A stretch of 64,000 bases of DNA from Bacillus sp. FSL K6-3431 (GCF_038002605.1 NZ_JBBOCT010000001.1:3410001-3474000), one strand, 5' to 3'; positions 22,645-36,805 are shown, numbered from the stretch's first letter. Notes: a model not told the origin generated them from the letters alone. Numbers and translations: made by a program.

Positions 22645-23268
22645 ATGCCGAAAGTAGCATTATATAATCAAGCAGGCTCAAAAGTTGGAGAAATCGAACT
22701 CAATGAATCTGTATTTGGTATTGAACCTAACAACGCAGTGTTGTTTGAAGCAATTGTGATGCAAAGAGCTTCATTAAGACAAGGGACTTCTAAAGTGAAA
22801 ACTCGTGGTGAAGTACGCGGCGGCGGACGTAAACCTTGGCGTCAAAAAGGAACAGGCCGTGCCCGTCAAGGTTCCATTCGTTCACCACAATGGGTTGGCG
22901 GCGGTACAGTATTTGGACCGGTTCCACGTAGCTATAGTTATAAACTGCCTAAAAAGGTACGTCGCTTGGCAATTAAGTCTGCTCTTTCTACAAAAATTTC
23001 GGAAGAAAGTCTACTAGTATTAGATGCACTATCTTTTGATGCACCAAAAACAAAAGAATTTGCTAATGTGCTTGCTAACCTACCTGTAGGTAAAAAAGCA
23101 CTAATTATAACTGATACACTCGATGAGAACGTAGCACTTTCAGCAAGAAATATTCCAGGAGTGACTGTGATTGATGCAGGTGCCCTCAACGTGTTAGATG
23201 TTGTAGGTCATAACACATTAATCATGACGAAAGCCGCAGTTGAAAAAGTAGAGGAGGTGCTTGGATAA
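22645..23268 (+). CDS. rplD: 50S ribosomal protein L4
   Basis: 207 residues. The long exit-tunnel loop carries [20 protein letters not shown], the site of macrolide-resistance changes in other species. L4 lines the peptide tunnel. Its stop overlaps the rplW start by one base (TAATG), so the two are coupled. Confidence 0.98.
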   Translation: MPKVALYNQAGSKVGEIELNESVFGIEPNNAVLFEAIVMQRASLRQGTSKVKTRGEVRGGGRKPWRQKGTGRARQGSIRSPQWVGGGTVFGPVPRSYSYKLPKKVRRLAIKSALSTKISEESLLVLDALSFDAPKTKEFANVLANLPVGKKALIITDTLDENVALSARNIPGVTVIDAGALNVLDVVGHNTLIMTKAAVEKVEEVLG

Positions 23269-23552
23269 TGGATGCACGTGATGTTCTTAAGCGCCCCGTT
23301 ATTACCGAACGTTCTATGGAGCTGACGGCAGAAAAGAAATATACATTCGAAGTTGATGTAAAGGCGAATAAAACACAAGTGAAAGATGCCGTTGAAAGCA
23401 TCTTTGGCGTAAAAGTAGCCAAAGTTAACGTATTGAATTACAAAGGCAAGTTTAAGCGTATGGGCCGTTTTGGTGGTTATACAAATAAACGTCGTAAAGC
23501 AGTCGTTACTTTAACTCAAGACAGCAAAGAAATCGAATTCTTTGAAGTTTAA
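23268..23552 (+). CDS. rplW: 50S ribosomal protein L23
   Basis: 94 residues, starting [21 protein letters not shown]23 sits at the tunnel exit and docks trigger factor and SRP. The GAGGTGCTTGGATA before it lies inside rplD. The loop carries [20 protein letters not shown]. Confidence 0.97.
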   Translation: MDARDVLKRPVITERSMELTAEKKYTFEVDVKANKTQVKDAVESIFGVKVAKVNVLNYKGKFKRMGRFGGYTNKRRKAVVTLTQDSKEIEFFEV

Positions 23553-23589
23553 TATATGCAACAACTAAAAAAGTAGAGGAGGGAAAAAA

Positions 23590-24423
23590 ATGGCGATCAA
23601 AAAATACAAACCTACCTCCAACGGACGTCGTAATATGACAAGCTTAGATTTTTCTGACCTTACAACTGATAAACCAGAAAAAACTTTACTTGAGCCACTT
23701 CACAGAAAAGGCGGCCGAAACAATCAAGGTAGGACTACAGTTCGTCATCGCGGCGGCGGTCATAAGCGTCAATACAGAGTGATTGACTTTAAACGCGTGA
23801 AAGATGGTATACCTGGACGCGTTGCTACAATTGAGTATGATCCGAATCGTTCAGCGAATATTGCTCTTATCCATTATACTGATGGTGAAAAGCGATACAT
23901 TATAGCACCGAAAAACTTGAAAGTAGGCATGGAAATAATGTCTGGCCCAGAAGCTGACATTAAAGTAGGTAACACACTTCCACTTGCAAACATTCCAGTT
24001 GGTACGGTTGTTCATAATATTGAGTTAAAACCAGGTAAAGGTGGACAATTAGTCCGCTCAGCAGGAACATCTGCACAAGTACTTGGTAAAGAAGGAACGA
24101 AGTACGTTCTTGTTCGTTTGAACTCAGGTGAGGTACGTATGATTCTTACAACTTGTCGTGCAACTATAGGTCAAGTAGGTAATGAACAACACGAACTTGT
24201 TACAATCGGTAAGGCTGGTCGCTCACGTTGGTTGGGTAAAAGACCACATGTCCGTGGTTCTGTTATGAACCCGAACGATCATCCGCACGGTGGTGGGGAA
24301 GGACGTACGCCAATTGGTCGTAAGTCACCTGTTACACCATGGGGTAAACCGACACTTGGTTACAAAACGCGTAAGAAAAATAACAAAACAGATAAATTTA
24401 TTGTACGTCGTCGGAAAAAATAA
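23590..24423 (+). CDS. rplB: 50S ribosomal protein L2
   Basis: 277 residues with the universally conserved [13 protein letters not shown] near residue 230, whose histidine lies by the peptidyl transferase centre. L2 is a core intersubunit-bridge protein. Start [20 protein letters not shown] with GAGGAGGGAAAAAA. Confidence 0.98.
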   Translation: MAIKKYKPTSNGRRNMTSLDFSDLTTDKPEKTLLEPLHRKGGRNNQGRTTVRHRGGGHKRQYRVIDFKRVKDGIPGRVATIEYDPNRSANIALIHYTDGEKRYIIAPKNLKVGMEIMSGPEADIKVGNTLPLANIPVGTVVHNIELKPGKGGQLVRSAGTSAQVLGKEGTKYVLVRLNSGEVRMILTTCRATIGQVGNEQHELVTIGKAGRSRWLGKRPHVRGSVMNPNDHPHGGGEGRTPIGRKSPVTPWGKPTLGYKTRKKNNKTDKFIVRRRKK

Positions 24424-24759
<336 letters not shown>

Positions 24760-24778
24760 ATGAGAGGAGGGCATCCCA

Positions 24779-25120
24779 ATGCAAGCAAAAGCTGTTGCAA
24801 GAACAGTTAGAATTGCTCCTCGTAAAGCTCGCTTAGTAGTTGATCTTATTCGAGGAAAGCAAGTGGGCGAAGCAGTTGCTATTTTAAAACTAACACCAAG
24901 AGCTGCATCACCTATTGTAGAAAAATTATTGAATTCTGCTGTTGCTAACGCAGAACACAATTATGATATGGATATTAATAACTTATTGGTAGCCGAAGTA
25001 TTTGTTGACGAAGGTCCAACAATGAAACGTTTCCGCCCGCGTGCACAGGGCCGTGCTAGCCAAATTAACAAGCGCACAAGCCACATTACAATTGTGGTAT
25101 CAGAAAAAAAGGAGGGATAA
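24779..25120 (+). CDS. rplV: 50S ribosomal protein L22
   Basis: 113 residues; the tunnel-reaching hairpin near residues 80-100 holds [20 protein letters not shown]. Starts [20 protein letters not shown] with AGAGGAGGGCATCCCA upstream, and ends 3 nt before rpsC. Confidence 0.98.
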   Translation: MQAKAVARTVRIAPRKARLVVDLIRGKQVGEAVAILKLTPRAASPIVEKLLNSAVANAEHNYDMDINNLLVAEVFVDEGPTMKRFRPRAQGRASQINKRTSHITIVVSEKKEG

Positions 25121-25123
25121 TTC

Positions 25124-25780
25124 GTGGGTCAAAAAATTAATCCAATTGGTATGCGTATCGGTATAATTCGCGACTGGGAATCAAAATGGTACGCTGAAAA
25201 AGATTATGCTACTTTACTGCACGAAGACATCAAGGTTCGTGAATATATTACAAAACGTCTTGTTGATGCATCTGTTTCAAAAATTGAAATTGAGCGCGCA
25301 GCAAACCGTATCAATATTTCAATCCACACGGCGAAACCAGGAATGGTTATCGGTAAAGGTGGAAGTGAAGTTGAAGCTCTTCGTAAAGCGTTGAACCAAT
25401 TAACAAACAAACGAGTTCATATTAATATTATTGAAATTAAAAGAGCAGACCTCGATGCAAAATTGGTTGCTGAGAATATTGCACGCCAATTGGAAAATCG
25501 TGTATCTTTCCGTCGTGCGCAAAAACAAGCAATTCAACGTACAATGCGTTCAGGGGCTCAAGGAATTAAAACAATGGTATCCGGTCGTCTAGGCGGAGCA
25601 GACATTGCTCGTTCGGAACATTATAGCGAAGGAACAGTTCCACTTCATACACTTCGCGCTGATATAGATTATGCACATGCTGAAGCAGATACAACTTACG
25701 GCAAACTCGGCGTCAAAGTATGGATTTATCGTGGAGAGATCCTTCCAGAAAAGAAAAAATCTGTGGAAGGAGGAAAATAA
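25124..25780 (+). CDS. rpsC: 30S ribosomal protein S3
   Basis: 218 residues. The N-terminal KH domain carries [18 protein letters not shown]; the C-terminal domain lines the mRNA entry channel. GTG 25124 follows AAAAGGAGGGATAATTC, with [20 protein letters not shown]. Confidence 0.98.
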   Translation: MGQKINPIGMRIGIIRDWESKWYAEKDYATLLHEDIKVREYITKRLVDASVSKIEIERAANRINISIHTAKPGMVIGKGGSEVEALRKALNQLTNKRVHINIIEIKRADLDAKLVAENIARQLENRVSFRRAQKQAIQRTMRSGAQGIKTMVSGRLGGADIARSEHYSEGTVPLHTLRADIDYAHAEADTTYGKLGVKVWIYRGEILPEKKKSVEGGK

Positions 25781-25782
25781 TC

Positions 25783-26217
25783 ATGTTAATGCCTAAACGC
25801 GTTAAATATCGTCGCGAACATCGCGGAAAAATGCGCGGTCGTGCAAAAGGTGGCACAGAAGTATCTTTTGGTGAATATGGTCTACAGGCTCTAGAAGCTG
25901 AATGGATTACTAGTCGTCAAATTGAAGCTGCTAGGATTGCGATGACTCGCTTTATGAAACGTGGCGGTAAAGTTTGGATTAAAATTTTCCCTCACAAACC
26001 GTATACAGCTAAACCACTAGAAGTACGTATGGGTTCCGGTAAAGGTGCTCCTGAAGGTTGGGTAGCAGTAGTAAAACCTGGGAAAATCATGTTTGAAATT
26101 GCTGGCGTATCAGAAGAGGTGGCACGTGAAGCGCTTCGTCTTGCAGCGCACAAACTTCCTATTAAATGTAAGTTTGTAAAACGAGAAGAAATTGGTGGTG
26201 ACCGTAATGAAGGCTAA
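25783..26217 (+). CDS. rplP: 50S ribosomal protein L16
   Basis: 144 residues starting [20 protein letters not shown], the family length. L16 positions A-site tRNA and is a late assembly protein. ATG 25783 is 2 nt after rpsC; GGAAGGAGGAAAATAATC lies across the end of rpsC. An in-frame upstream start inside rpsC (25720) is rejected. Confidence 0.97.
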   Translation: MLMPKRVKYRREHRGKMRGRAKGGTEVSFGEYGLQALEAEWITSRQIEAARIAMTRFMKRGGKVWIKIFPHKPYTAKPLEVRMGSGKGAPEGWVAVVKPGKIMFEIAGVSEEVAREALRLAAHKLPIKCKFVKREEIGGDRNEG

Positions 26218-26410
26218 AGAAATCCGTGATTTGACCACTGCCGAAATCGAGCAAAATGTAAAATCTTTGAAGGAAGAACTCTTCAACCTTCGTTTCCAAT
26301 TGGCAACAGGGCAGCTTGAAAATACTGCTCGCCTTCGCGAAGTTCGTAAAGGTATTGCTCGTGGGAAAACAGTGATTCGTGAGAGAGAACTCGAAGTTAA
26401 CAATCGATAA
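26207..26410 (+). CDS. rpmC: 50S ribosomal protein L29
   Basis: 67 residues, [20 protein letters not shown], a two-helix protein near the tunnel exit. Its start overlaps the end of rplP by 11 nt. I prefer ATG 26207 to the in-frame GTG/ATG five codons upstream because the family begins MKA and the GGTGGTGACC site is correctly spaced. Confidence 0.95.
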   Translation: MKAKEIRDLTTAEIEQNVKSLKEELFNLRFQLATGQLENTARLREVRKGIARGKTVIRERELEVNNR

Positions 26411-26429
26411 TTGAGAGGAGGTTTGCAGA

Positions 26430-26693
26430 ATGAGTGAACGCAACCAACGTAAAGTATATACAGGACGCGTTGTTTCCGACAAGATGGATAAGACCGTAAC
26501 TGTAATGGTTGAAACGCAAAAAAAACATTCTCTGTATGGCAAACGACTAAAGTACTCTAAGAAGTTTAAAGCTCATGACGAGCAAAACGAAGCAAAAATT
26601 GGTGATGTAGTACGTATCATGGAGACACGTCCACTGTCAGCAACAAAACGCTTCCGTTTACTAGAGGTCGTTGAGAAGGCAGTTATTATCTAA
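26430..26693 (+). CDS. rpsQ: 30S ribosomal protein S17
   Basis: 87 residues, an OB-fold primary binder of 16S r[23 protein letters not shown] and the C-terminal [22 protein letters not shown] with GAGAGGAGGTTTGCAGA. Confidence 0.97.
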   Translation: MSERNQRKVYTGRVVSDKMDKTVTVMVETQKKHSLYGKRLKYSKKFKAHDEQNEAKIGDVVRIMETRPLSATKRFRLLEVVEKAVII

Positions 26694-26735
26694 TTAAAGT
26701 TTCGGATACATGCTTTCCGAAGGGAGGTAAACTAG

Positions 26736-27104
<369 letters not shown>

Positions 27105-27140
27105 TAAATCAGACTCATCCATTCAAGGAGGTGCGATTCA

Positions 27141-27488
27141 ATGCATGTCAAAAAAGGTGACAAGGTAATGGTTATCACCGGTAAAGATAAAGGTAAAACT
27201 GGTACAATTTTAGCTGCGTTCCCTAAGAAGGACCGAGTGTTAGTTGAAGGTGTTAATATTGTTAAAAAACATTCAAAACCTTCACAGGAAAACCCTCAAG
27301 GTGGAATCAACAGCCAAGAAGCATCCATTCACATTTCTAACGTGATGATAATAGATCCGAAAACCAATGAACCAACTAGAATTGGTTATAAAAAAGTACA
27401 AGTTAAAACAAAAGATGGCGAAAAGTCGGTATCTGTACGAGTAGCCAAAAAATCCGGTGAATTATTGGATAAAGTCAAAACTGTCTAA
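27141..27488 (+). CDS. rplX: 50S ribosomal protein L24
   Basis: 115 residues with the KOW motif [21 protein letters not shown]24 starts large-subunit assembly and lies at the tunnel exit. It is about 12 residues longer than B. subtilis L24 (103), the extra sequence lying near the C-terminus ([16 protein letters not shown] and the tail). No frameshift is implied. Confidence 0.96.
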   Translation: MHVKKGDKVMVITGKDKGKTGTILAAFPKKDRVLVEGVNIVKKHSKPSQENPQGGINSQEASIHISNVMIIDPKTNEPTRIGYKKVQVKTKDGEKSVSVRVAKKSGELLDKVKTV

Positions 27489-27507
27489 ATGAAGGGAGGT
27501 ACACGAC

Positions 27508-28047
27508 ATGAACCGCCTAAAGGAAAAATTTCAAAAAGAAGTTACTCCTTCTCTTATGAGCAAGTTCAATTATAAATCCGTAATGGAAGTACCGAAATTA
27601 GAGAAAATTGTTATTAACATGGGTGTTGGCGACGCTGTTCAAAACGCAAAAGTTTTGGATAATGCTGTCGAAGAATTAACATTGATCACTGGTCAAAAAC
27701 CAGTTGTTACTAAAGCTAAAAGTTCAATTGCAGGATTTCGTTTACGTGAGGGTATGCCAATCGGCGCAAAAGTTACTCTTCGCGGACAACGTATGTATGA
27801 GTTCTTTGATAAGTTAGTTTCCGTATCACTACCACGTGTACGTGACTTCCGTGGAATTTCTAAAAAAGCATTCGACGGACGTGGAAACTATACACTAGGT
27901 ATTAAAGAACAACTCATCTTCCCTGAGATTGATTATGATAAAGTGAGCAAAGTGCGTGGCATGGATATTGTCATCGTGACAACTGCTAACACTGATGAAG
28001 AAGCTCGTGAACTACTGACTGCATTTGGAATGCCGTTCCAAAAGTAA
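27508..28047 (+). CDS. rplE: 50S ribosomal protein L5
   Basis: 179 residues. Carries the family stretch [16 protein letters not shown] and [16 protein letters not shown]5 binds 5S rRNA in the central protuberance and bridges to S13. ATG with GAAGGGAGGTACACGAC. Confidence 0.98.
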   Translation: MNRLKEKFQKEVTPSLMSKFNYKSVMEVPKLEKIVINMGVGDAVQNAKVLDNAVEELTLITGQKPVVTKAKSSIAGFRLREGMPIGAKVTLRGQRMYEFFDKLVSVSLPRVRDFRGISKKAFDGRGNYTLGIKEQLIFPEIDYDKVSKVRGMDIVIVTTANTDEEARELLTAFGMPFQK

Positions 28048-28257
<210 letters not shown>

Positions 28258-28286
28258 GACCGAAATTGGGAAGGAGGTAAATATAA

Positions 28287-28685
28287 ATGGTTATGACTGA
28301 TCCAGTTGCAGATTTGCTAACTCGCATTCGTAATGCGAACATGGTCCGTCACGAAAAGTTGGAAATTCCAGCTTCCAATATCAAGAAAGAAATTGCCGAA
28401 ATCCTCAAACGTGAAGGTTTCGTTCGTGACGTAGAATATATTGAAGATAATAAACAAGGCATCATTCGTATTTTCTTGAAATACGGTGCAAATAACGAAC
28501 GCGTTATTACAGGCCTTAAACGAATCAGTAAACCTGGTTTACGTGTATACGCAAAAGCTAATGAGGTTCCAAAAGTGCTTAACGGACTTGGTATCGCACT
28601 AGTTTCTACTTCTCAAGGCGTAGTGTCTGATAAAGAAGCAAGAGTGAAACAAGTTGGCGGAGAAGTATTGGCATACGTTTGGTAA
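28287..28685 (+). CDS. rpsH: 30S ribosomal protein S8
   Basis: 132 residues starting [20 protein letters not shown] and ending [10 protein letters not shown]8 is a primary 16S rRNA binder; in E. coli it is the repressor of the spc operon, a role I cannot confirm here. GGAAGGAGGTAAATATAA precedes the ATG. Confidence 0.98.
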   Translation: MVMTDPVADLLTRIRNANMVRHEKLEIPASNIKKEIAEILKREGFVRDVEYIEDNKQGIIRIFLKYGANNERVITGLKRISKPGLRVYAKANEVPKVLNGLGIALVSTSQGVVSDKEARVKQVGGEVLAYVW

Positions 28686-28715
28686 TATTCTTCTGAAGAA
28701 CGGAGGTGCAGTAAA

Positions 28716-29252
28716 ATGTCTCGTATAGGGAAAAAACCAATTGAAATTCCTGCTGGCGTAACAGTTACTTTAAATGAACAAACAGTAAATGTTAAAGGTC
28801 CAAAAGGTGAATTAACTAACACATTTAATTCAGATATGGCGATTAAAATAGAAGCTAACATCATTACGGTTACTAGACCATCTGATGCAAAAGAACATCG
28901 TTCTATTCACGGAACTACACGTTCTTTAATTGCAAATATGGTTGAAGGTGTTTCTAAAGGATTCGAAAAAACGTTAGAGCTTGTTGGTGTTGGATATCGT
29001 GCCCAAAAACAAGGTAATAAACTTGTTTTGAACGTTGGATATTCTCATCCAGTAGAGTTCGATCCAGATGAAGGCGTTGAAGTCGAAGTTCCGGTTAACA
29101 CTAAAGTTATCGTTAAAGGCTACAATAAAGAAAAAGTTGGTGCCTTGGCATCTAATATTCGTGCAGTACGTCCTCCAGAGCCTTACAAAGGTAAAGGAAT
29201 TCGTTACGAAGGTGAAATTGTTCGACGCAAAGAAGGTAAAACAGGTAAATAA
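28716..29252 (+). CDS. rplF: 50S ribosomal protein L6
   Basis: 178 residues with two similar domains; the C-terminal signature is [21 protein letters not shown]6 lies at the base of the L7/L12 stalk near the sarcin-ricin loop. ATG with AACGGAGGTGCAGTAAA. Confidence 0.98.
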   Translation: MSRIGKKPIEIPAGVTVTLNEQTVNVKGPKGELTNTFNSDMAIKIEANIITVTRPSDAKEHRSIHGTTRSLIANMVEGVSKGFEKTLELVGVGYRAQKQGNKLVLNVGYSHPVEFDPDEGVEVEVPVNTKVIVKGYNKEKVGALASNIRAVRPPEPYKGKGIRYEGEIVRRKEGKTGK

Positions 29253-29285
29253 TGCCGCCTAGGCGCTGAAAGGAGTGACTCGTAA

Positions 29286-29648
29286 ATGATCACTAAGCAA
29301 GATAGGAACAAAGTACGCAAAAAAAGACACGCACGTGTTCGTTCGAAATTAAGCGGGACTACACTACGTCCACGTCTAAACGTGTACCGTTCGAATAAAA
29401 ACATCTACGCTCAATTGATCGATGATGAAAACGGCGTAACATTGGCTAATGCATCTACATTAGATAAAGAAGTGAACATCGAGTCTGCTGGAAATGTTGA
29501 AGCGGCTCAAAAAGTTGGCGAATTAATCGCTAAACGAGCAGTAGAAAAAGGTCTAAAATCTGTTGTGTTTGATCGTGGCGGATATTTGTATCACGGACGT
29601 GTAAAAGCTCTTGCCGATGCAGCTCGTGAGCATGGCCTTGAATTTTAA
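29286..29648 (+). CDS. rplR: 50S ribosomal protein L18
   Basis: 120 residues; a basic N-terminus ([19 protein letters not shown]) leads into the 5S rRNA-binding fold, ending [10 protein letters not shown]. It packs with L5 on 5S rRNA. GAAAGGAGTGACTCGTAA precedes the ATG. Confidence 0.97.
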   Translation: MITKQDRNKVRKKRHARVRSKLSGTTLRPRLNVYRSNKNIYAQLIDDENGVTLANASTLDKEVNIESAGNVEAAQKVGELIAKRAVEKGLKSVVFDRGGYLYHGRVKALADAAREHGLEF

Positions 29649-29671
29649 TCGAAAAAGGAGGGACAAATTAG

Positions 29672-30172
29672 ATGCTTCAAATTGATCCTAACAAACTAGA
29701 ACTTGAAGAACGCGTTGTTACTGTCAATCGAGTAGCGAAAGTTGTAAAAGGTGGACGTCGTTTCCGCTTTACTGCACTTGTAGTTATCGGTGACAAGAAT
29801 GGTCACGTTGGTTTTGGCACAGGGAAAGCGCAAGAAGTACCTGACGCAATTCGTAAAGCGATCGAAGACGCTAAGAAAAACTTAGTAGCTGTACCTATCG
29901 TAGAAACTACTATTCCACATCAAATCATCGGCCGTTTCGGCGGTGGTCAGATTCTATTGAAGCCGGCTAGTGAAGGTGCTGGTGTTATTGCAGGTGGTCC
30001 TGTTCGTGCGGTTCTTGAACTTGCAGGTATTGCAGACATCACTTCAAAATCACTTGGTTCAAGCACTCCAATCAATATGGTACGTGCAACAATGGAAGGC
30101 ATTAAGAATTTAAAACGTGCTGAGGATGTAGCGAAATTACGTAATAAAACAGTAGAAGAACTGTTAGGTTAA
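29672..30172 (+). CDS. rpsE: 30S ribosomal protein S5
   Basis: 166 residues. The loop [20 protein letters not shown] is the spectinomycin-sensitive type, followed by [21 protein letters not shown]5 helps decoding accuracy and mRNA unwinding. AAAGGAGGGACAAATTAG precedes the ATG. Confidence 0.98.
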   Translation: MLQIDPNKLELEERVVTVNRVAKVVKGGRRFRFTALVVIGDKNGHVGFGTGKAQEVPDAIRKAIEDAKKNLVAVPIVETTIPHQIIGRFGGGQILLKPASEGAGVIAGGPVRAVLELAGIADITSKSLGSSTPINMVRATMEGIKNLKRAEDVAKLRNKTVEELLG

Positions 30173-30185
30173 GGAGGGAAACATA

Positions 30186-30368
30186 ATGGCGAATAAACTA
30201 GCAATTACCCTCACTCGCAGCGTGATTGGACGTACTGAAGTTCAACGTGACACAGTAAAGGCACTTGGACTACGTAAGTTACATCAAACTGTTGAACATG
30301 ATGACAACGTAGCGATTCGGGGAATGATTAGTCGAGTTTCCCATCTCATCACTGTTAAAGAGCAATAA
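30186..30368 (+). CDS. rpmD: 50S ribosomal protein L30
   Basis: 60 residues: [37 protein letters not shown]. The short bacterial L30 fold. It follows rpsE by 13 nt with AAGGAGGGAAACATA. Confidence 0.96.
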   Translation: MANKLAITLTRSVIGRTEVQRDTVKALGLRKLHQTVEHDDNVAIRGMISRVSHLITVKEQ

Positions 30369-30398
30369 TTCATATGAAAAAATAAGGAGGTGCCAACA

Positions 30399-30839
30399 AT
30401 GAAACTTCATGAGCTAAAACCTGCTGAAGGTTCTCGCAAAGAGCGTAACCGTGTTGGCCGAGGTATCGGTTCAGGCAACGGTAAGACGTCTGGAAGAGGC
30501 CACGATGGTCAAAATTCCCGTTCTGGCGGCGGTGTTCGTCTCGGATTCGAAGGTGGTCAAACTCCTCTATTCCAACGTTTACCAAAGCGTGGATTTACAA
30601 ACATTCATCGCAAAGAGTTTGCTATAGTAAATCTTGATGCACTAAATCGCTTTGATGATGGTACGGAAGTTACACCAGAACTTCTAATCGAAACAGGTGT
30701 TGTTCGTAAAGAAAAATACGGAATTAAAATCCTTGCTAATGGCAACATCGAGAAAAAACTAACAGTAAAAGCAAACAAATTTTCCTCTGCTGCTATAGAG
30801 GCGATTGAAGCTGCCGGCGGTAAAACTGAGGTGATTTAA
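30399..30839 (+). CDS. rplO: 50S ribosomal protein L15
   Basis: 146 residues from ATG 30399 ([20 protein letters not shown]); the in-frame GTG at 30390 is inside the AAGGAGGTG site. The glycine-rich N-terminus ([20 protein letters not shown]) threads through 23S rRNA. Its stop overlaps the secY start by one base. Confidence 0.97.
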   Translation: MKLHELKPAEGSRKERNRVGRGIGSGNGKTSGRGHDGQNSRSGGGVRLGFEGGQTPLFQRLPKRGFTNIHRKEFAIVNLDALNRFDDGTEVTPELLIETGVVRKEKYGIKILANGNIEKKLTVKANKFSSAAIEAIEAAGGKTEVI

Positions 30840-32131
30840 TGTTTCGGACAATCTCCAATTTTATGCGCGTGGGTGATATAAGAAGAAAAATTATTTTCAC
30901 CCTGTTAATGTTAATTGTATTTCGTATCGGAGCTTTTATACCAGTTCCTAGTGTTGATGCAAATGTACTTAAAATGCAGGACCAAGCAAGCTTGTTTGGA
31001 TTCATGAATATCTTTGGCGGAGGCGCCCTGCAAAACTTTTCTATTTTTGCAATGGGGATTATGCCTTATATTACCGCATCCATCATCGTGCAACTTTTGC
31101 AAATGGACGTAGTTCCAAAGTTTACAGAGTGGTCTAAACAAGGTGAAGTTGGTCGTCGTAAGCTGGCTCAGTTTACACGATACTTCACCATTGTGCTAGC
31201 TTTAATCCAAGCTATGGGCATGTCGTATGGTTTTAATCAGATGACAGGTTTGCAACTCATTAAGAACCCAGGTATTGGTACGTATCTCACTATTGCGATC
31301 GTGCTTACAGCGGGAACAGCGTTTCTCATGTGGCTCGGTGAAGAAATAACATCAAAGGGTGTTGGCAACGGAATATCCATCATTATTTTTGCTGGGATTG
31401 TTGCAGGCATACCAAACGCTGTAAATTTAATTTATGCTGAACAATTTCAAGGTGCAGGTGAACAACTTTTCTTAAGAATTGTTGTAATGCTGCTAGTGTT
31501 ACTTGCCATTGTTGCACTCGTAGTTGGTGTCGTTTTTGTTCAACAGGCTTTACGTAAGATTCCGATCCAATATGCTAAGCGCATGGATGGACGCAGTCCG
31601 GTTGGCGGACAATCCACTCATTTGCCATTAAAAGTGAATGCGGCTGGGGTTATTCCAGTCATTTTCGCAAGTGCATTTATGGTGACTCCGCAAACGATCA
31701 CGACGTTTTTTGGTTCTAGTAAGGTTGCAGGTACTATTCAACGTATTTTCGATCATACAGAGCCAATAGGAATGGTTATATTTGTAGCATTAATTCTTGC
31801 ATTTACTTATTTTTACGCATTTGTTCAAGTTAATCCTGAGCAAGTAGCAGAAAATTTAAAGAAGCAAGGTGGGTATATACCGGGGATTCGTCCTGGGAAA
31901 AATACTCAAGACTATTTAACTCGAGTACTATACCGGTTAACCTTTGTAGGAGCAATTTTCTTAGCTGGTATATCTGTTATTCCAGTCTTTTTCATTAAAT
32001 TTGCAGGATTACCCCAAGCAGCACAAATTGGGGGAACCGGATTGCTAATTGTAGTAGGGGTTGCACTTGATACAATGAAGCAATTAGAAGCCCAGCTAGT
32101 GAAGCGACACTACAAAGGCTTCATTAAATAA
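30839..32131 (+). CDS. secY: Preprotein translocase subunit SecY
   Basis: 430 residues with ten predicted membrane spans. The plug and lateral-gate region follows the first span (RIGAFIPVPSVDANVL), and the C5 loop has the expected basic residues. It forms the protein-conducting channel with SecE (gene at 4535) and SecG. One-base overlap with rplO couples it to the ribosomal genes. Confidence 0.97.
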   Translation: MFRTISNFMRVGDIRRKIIFTLLMLIVFRIGAFIPVPSVDANVLKMQDQASLFGFMNIFGGGALQNFSIFAMGIMPYITASIIVQLLQMDVVPKFTEWSKQGEVGRRKLAQFTRYFTIVLALIQAMGMSYGFNQMTGLQLIKNPGIGTYLTIAIVLTAGTAFLMWLGEEITSKGVGNGISIIIFAGIVAGIPNAVNLIYAEQFQGAGEQLFLRIVVMLLVLLAIVALVVGVVFVQQALRKIPIQYAKRMDGRSPVGGQSTHLPLKVNAAGVIPVIFASAFMVTPQTITTFFGSSKVAGTIQRIFDHTEPIGMVIFVALILAFTYFYAFVQVNPEQVAENLKKQGGYIPGIRPGKNTQDYLTRVLYRLTFVGAIFLAGISVIPVFFIKFAGLPQAAQIGGTGLLIVVGVALDTMKQLEAQLVKRHYKGFIK

Positions 32132-32135
32132 TTGA

Positions 32136-32845
<710 letters not shown>

Positions 32846-32846
<1 letters not shown>

Positions 32847-33592
32847 TGATTATTTCAAAAACGCCTCGCGAAATGGAAATCATGCGTGAAGCTGGTAAAA
32901 TTGTTGCTTTGACTCATCAAGAACTTCAAAAGCATATACAACCAGGAATAACGACGTTAGAACTGGATGCAATTGCTGAAGGGTTTATCAAAAAGCATGA
33001 TGCCACTCCATCCTTTAAAGGATATAATGGTTTTTCTGGCAGTGTTTGTGCTTCAGTCAATGAAGAGCTTGTACATGGCATACCAGGTAGCCGCATTCTT
33101 AAAGATGGTGACATTATTAGTCTTGATATCGGAGCTTATTACAATGGCTACCATGGAGACTCAGCTTGGACGTATCCAGTCGGGACCATTGATGAAGATA
33201 CTCAAAAACTTTTGGACGTCACAGAAAAATCTCTCTATCTCGGCTTGGAAGAAGCAAAACCAGGCGAACGTCTTTCTAATATATCTCATGCGATTCAAAC
33301 ATTTGTTGAATCACATGGCTTGTCTATTGTTCGTGAATACGTCGGACATGGCATTGGTCAGGATTTGCATGAAGATCCGCAAATTCCTCATTATGGTCCA
33401 CCTAATAAAGGACCTCGTTTAAAACCCGGCATGGTACTTTGTATTGAACCTATGGTGAATGCTGGAAGTCGCTATGTTAGAACATTGGCGGATAATTGGA
33501 CCGTCGTTACGATGGACGGAAAAATGTGCGCACATTTCGAGCATACAGTGGCAATAACAGAAACAGGTTACGAGATACTAACAAGAATTTGA
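32846..33592 (+). CDS. map: Methionine aminopeptidase type I
   Basis: 248 residues. The five metal ligands of the pita-bread fold are visible in [35 protein letters not shown] and the final FEHTVAI. It removes the initiator methionine. One-base overlap with adk, and the next gene starts 15 nt on. Confidence 0.97.
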
Positions 33593-33607
33593 GTGCAGGT
33601 GATCAAG

Positions 33608-33934
33608 TTGAATGAGTTTGATTCAACGCATATAGGTCAAATCGTACTTGTTAACAGAGGGCGAGATGCCGGACAATTCGCAGTTATTATCCAACACATC
33701 GATGAACGGTTTGTTCTTATTGCGGATGGTGATAAAAGAAAGTTCAATAGTCCAAAGAAGAAGAACATCCAACATCTTACATGTTATGACTATGTTTCGT
33801 CGGTCATTCAAAATAGCATGATCGAATCCGGCCGAGTCACAAACGGGAAATTACGGTGGGCACTTGAGAAGTTTGTAGAAGAAGTAGTTGATGAGAAGGG
33901 AGACGAATTTGATGGCGAAAGAAGATGTAATTGA
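33608..33934 (+). CDS. KOW-domain L14e/L6e-like RNA-binding protein
   Basis: 108 residues with an N-terminal KOW-type fold ([20 protein letters not shown], then [16 protein letters not shown]). Small proteins like this sit between map and infA in many Bacilli (YbzG-type); the role is unknown, presumably RNA or ribosome binding. TTG 33608 follows AGGTGATC, a near-perfect ribosome site; GTG 33593 is the alternative. The last 23 nt overlap infA, which ties its translation to IF1. Confidence 0.75.
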   Translation: MNEFDSTHIGQIVLVNRGRDAGQFAVIIQHIDERFVLIADGDKRKFNSPKKKNIQHLTCYDYVSSVIQNSMIESGRVTNGKLRWALEKFVEEVVDEKGDEFDGERRCN

Positions 33935-34130
33935 AGTAGAAGGTAAAGTAGTAGATACTTTGCCAAACGCAACATTTAAGGTAGAATTAGAAAATGGTCA
34001 TACGGTACTTGCTCATGTTTCGGGCAAAATCCGCATGCACTTTATTCGCATTCTTCCTGGTGATAGAGTTACTGTAGAATTATCCCCGTATGATTTAACA
34101 CGCGGAAGAATAACATATCGGTTTAAATAA
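33912..34130 (+). CDS. infA: Translation initiation factor IF-1
   Basis: 72 residues, an OB fold starting [20 protein letters not shown] and ending [11 protein letters not shown]. It blocks the A site during initiation. ATG 33912 has GAAGGGAGACGAATTTG inside the upstream gene. An in-frame ATG eight codons earlier lies in the ribosome site and is rejected. Confidence 0.97.
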   Translation: MAKEDVIEVEGKVVDTLPNATFKVELENGHTVLAHVSGKIRMHFIRILPGDRVTVELSPYDLTRGRITYRFK

Positions 34131-34163
34131 ATAATGCACTCCGGACTACTAAGGAGGTTATAA

Positions 34164-34280
<117 letters not shown>

Positions 34281-34300
34281 GAAGGAGGTGCGTTTATACA

Positions 34301-34666
34301 ATGGCACGTATTGCTGGTGTAGACATTCCACGTGAAAAACGTGTAGTAATAGCTTTAACTTACATTTTCGGAATTGGAAAAAATACAGCTTCGAAGATTT
34401 TAGCCGAAGCAGGTGTTTCAGAAGATACACGTGTTCGTGATCTTACAGATGATGAACTTGGTAAGATCCGTGATAATATCGATAAATTAAAAGTCGAAGG
34501 TGATCTTCGTCGTGACATTTCTTTAAACATCAAACGTTTGATGGAAATTGGCTCATATCGTGGGCTACGTCATCGTCGTGGGCTCCCTGTTCGCGGACAA
34601 AACACAAAAAACAATGCTCGTACGCGTAAAGGTCCTAGTAGAGCTGTAGCAGGCAAGAAAAAATAA
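34301..34666 (+). CDS. rpsM: 30S ribosomal protein S13
   Basis: 121 residues; helix-two-turn-helix RNA-binding region and the signature [20 protein letters not shown], with a basic tail reaching the P site. GAAGGAGGTGCGTTTATAC precedes the ATG. Confidence 0.98.
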   Translation: MARIAGVDIPREKRVVIALTYIFGIGKNTASKILAEAGVSEDTRVRDLTDDELGKIRDNIDKLKVEGDLRRDISLNIKRLMEIGSYRGLRHRRGLPVRGQNTKNNARTRKGPSRAVAGKKK

Positions 34667-34673
34667 TTTGTAA

Positions 34674-35081
<408 letters not shown>

Positions 35082-35264
35082 TGGTTCTGTATAAATTCTG
35101 TATTACTAGGGTATAATTGGGTATTATGTGAATTTATATACGTAGGAATCAATTCTTCAACCAGTTGTTGCACAAGTGGGAATGAACATGGGGAATTTCG
35201 GAAAGGTTATTTTCAATATAAAATAAACACCGAGATTTCGACGTTTTGAAGGAGGTATAATTGA

Positions 35265-36209
35265 ATGATCGAAATTGAAAAGCCAAAGATTGAAACGATT
35301 GAGATCAGCGATGATGCTAAATACGGAAAATTTGTTGTAGAGCCACTTGAGCGTGGATATGGTACAACGTTAGGTAACTCCTTACGTCGTATATTATTAT
35401 CTTCTCTTCCAGGAGCGGCTGTCACATCCATTCAGGTGGAAGGTGTTCAACACGAGTTTTCTACAGTTGAAGGCGTCGTTGAAGATGTTACTAATATCAT
35501 CCTTAACATCAAGAAGTTAGCTTTGAAAGTGTATTCTGATGAGGAAAAAACTTTAGAGATAGATGTACAAGGCGAGGGCATAGTTAAAGCTTCTGATATC
35601 ATGCATGATAGTGATGTGGAAATTCTTAATCCTGATTTGCATATAGCTACATTAGGTGAGAATGCCAATTTCCGAGTGCGTATGTCAGCAAGACGAGGCC
35701 GCGGTTATACACCGGCAGATCAAAACAAACGTGATGATTTACCAATTGGTGTTGTACCAATCGACTCTATTTACACTCCAGTATCGCGTGTAAACTATCA
35801 AGTTGAAAATACACGTGTAGGTCAGATGACTAACTACGATAAGCTTTCATTAGATGTTTGGACAGATGGAAGTATTGGCCCGAAAGAAGCAATTTCTTTA
35901 GGTGCTAAAATCCTTACAGAGCATTTGAATATTTTCGTTGGTTTAACTGATGAAGCACAAAATGCTGAAATTATGGTAGAAAAGGAAGAAGACCAAAAAG
36001 AAAAAGTTCTAGAAATGACAATTGAAGAGCTGGATCTTTCGGTGCGTTCATATAACTGCCTAAAACGAGCGGGAATCAATACGGTTCAAGAGCTGGCTAA
36101 CAAGACAGAAGAGGACATGATGAAAGTTCGTAACTTAGGAAGAAAATCTTTAGAAGAAGTAAAAGCCAAACTAGAAGATCTAGGTCTTGGACTTCGCAAA
36201 GATGACTGA
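35265..36209 (+). CDS. rpoA: RNA polymerase alpha subunit
   Basis: 314 residues. The N-terminal dimerisation domain carries [20 protein letters not shown]; a linker leads to the C-terminal domain ([20 protein letters not shown], then [20 protein letters not shown]) that contacts UP elements and activators. A 183-nt gap before it may hold a separate promoter; GAAGGAGGTATAATTGA precedes the ATG. Confidence 0.98.
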   Translation: MIEIEKPKIETIEISDDAKYGKFVVEPLERGYGTTLGNSLRRILLSSLPGAAVTSIQVEGVQHEFSTVEGVVEDVTNIILNIKKLALKVYSDEEKTLEIDVQGEGIVKASDIMHDSDVEILNPDLHIATLGENANFRVRMSARRGRGYTPADQNKRDDLPIGVVPIDSIYTPVSRVNYQVENTRVGQMTNYDKLSLDVWTDGSIGPKEAISLGAKILTEHLNIFVGLTDEAQNAEIMVEKEEDQKEKVLEMTIEELDLSVRSYNCLKRAGINTVQELANKTEEDMMKVRNLGRKSLEEVKAKLEDLGLGLRKDD

Positions 36210-36388
36210 CTTTATCTCCTGAAAGAAAATGTTCAAACATTAGCATTCTGTGCGTCGAATTTTGTGGAACGGAGTCTTGAGCACCATAATGTATTTTTAA
36301 TACGTAAGGCAGTAGAGATGAAGTGATAGAAGATATTCGGCAACCATTTTTCCCGGACTGTTTGAACAACCTCTGAATTGGATGATGA

Positions 36389-36784
<396 letters not shown>

Positions 36785-36805
36785 TAGTACAAAGTTGAAA
36801 GGGCA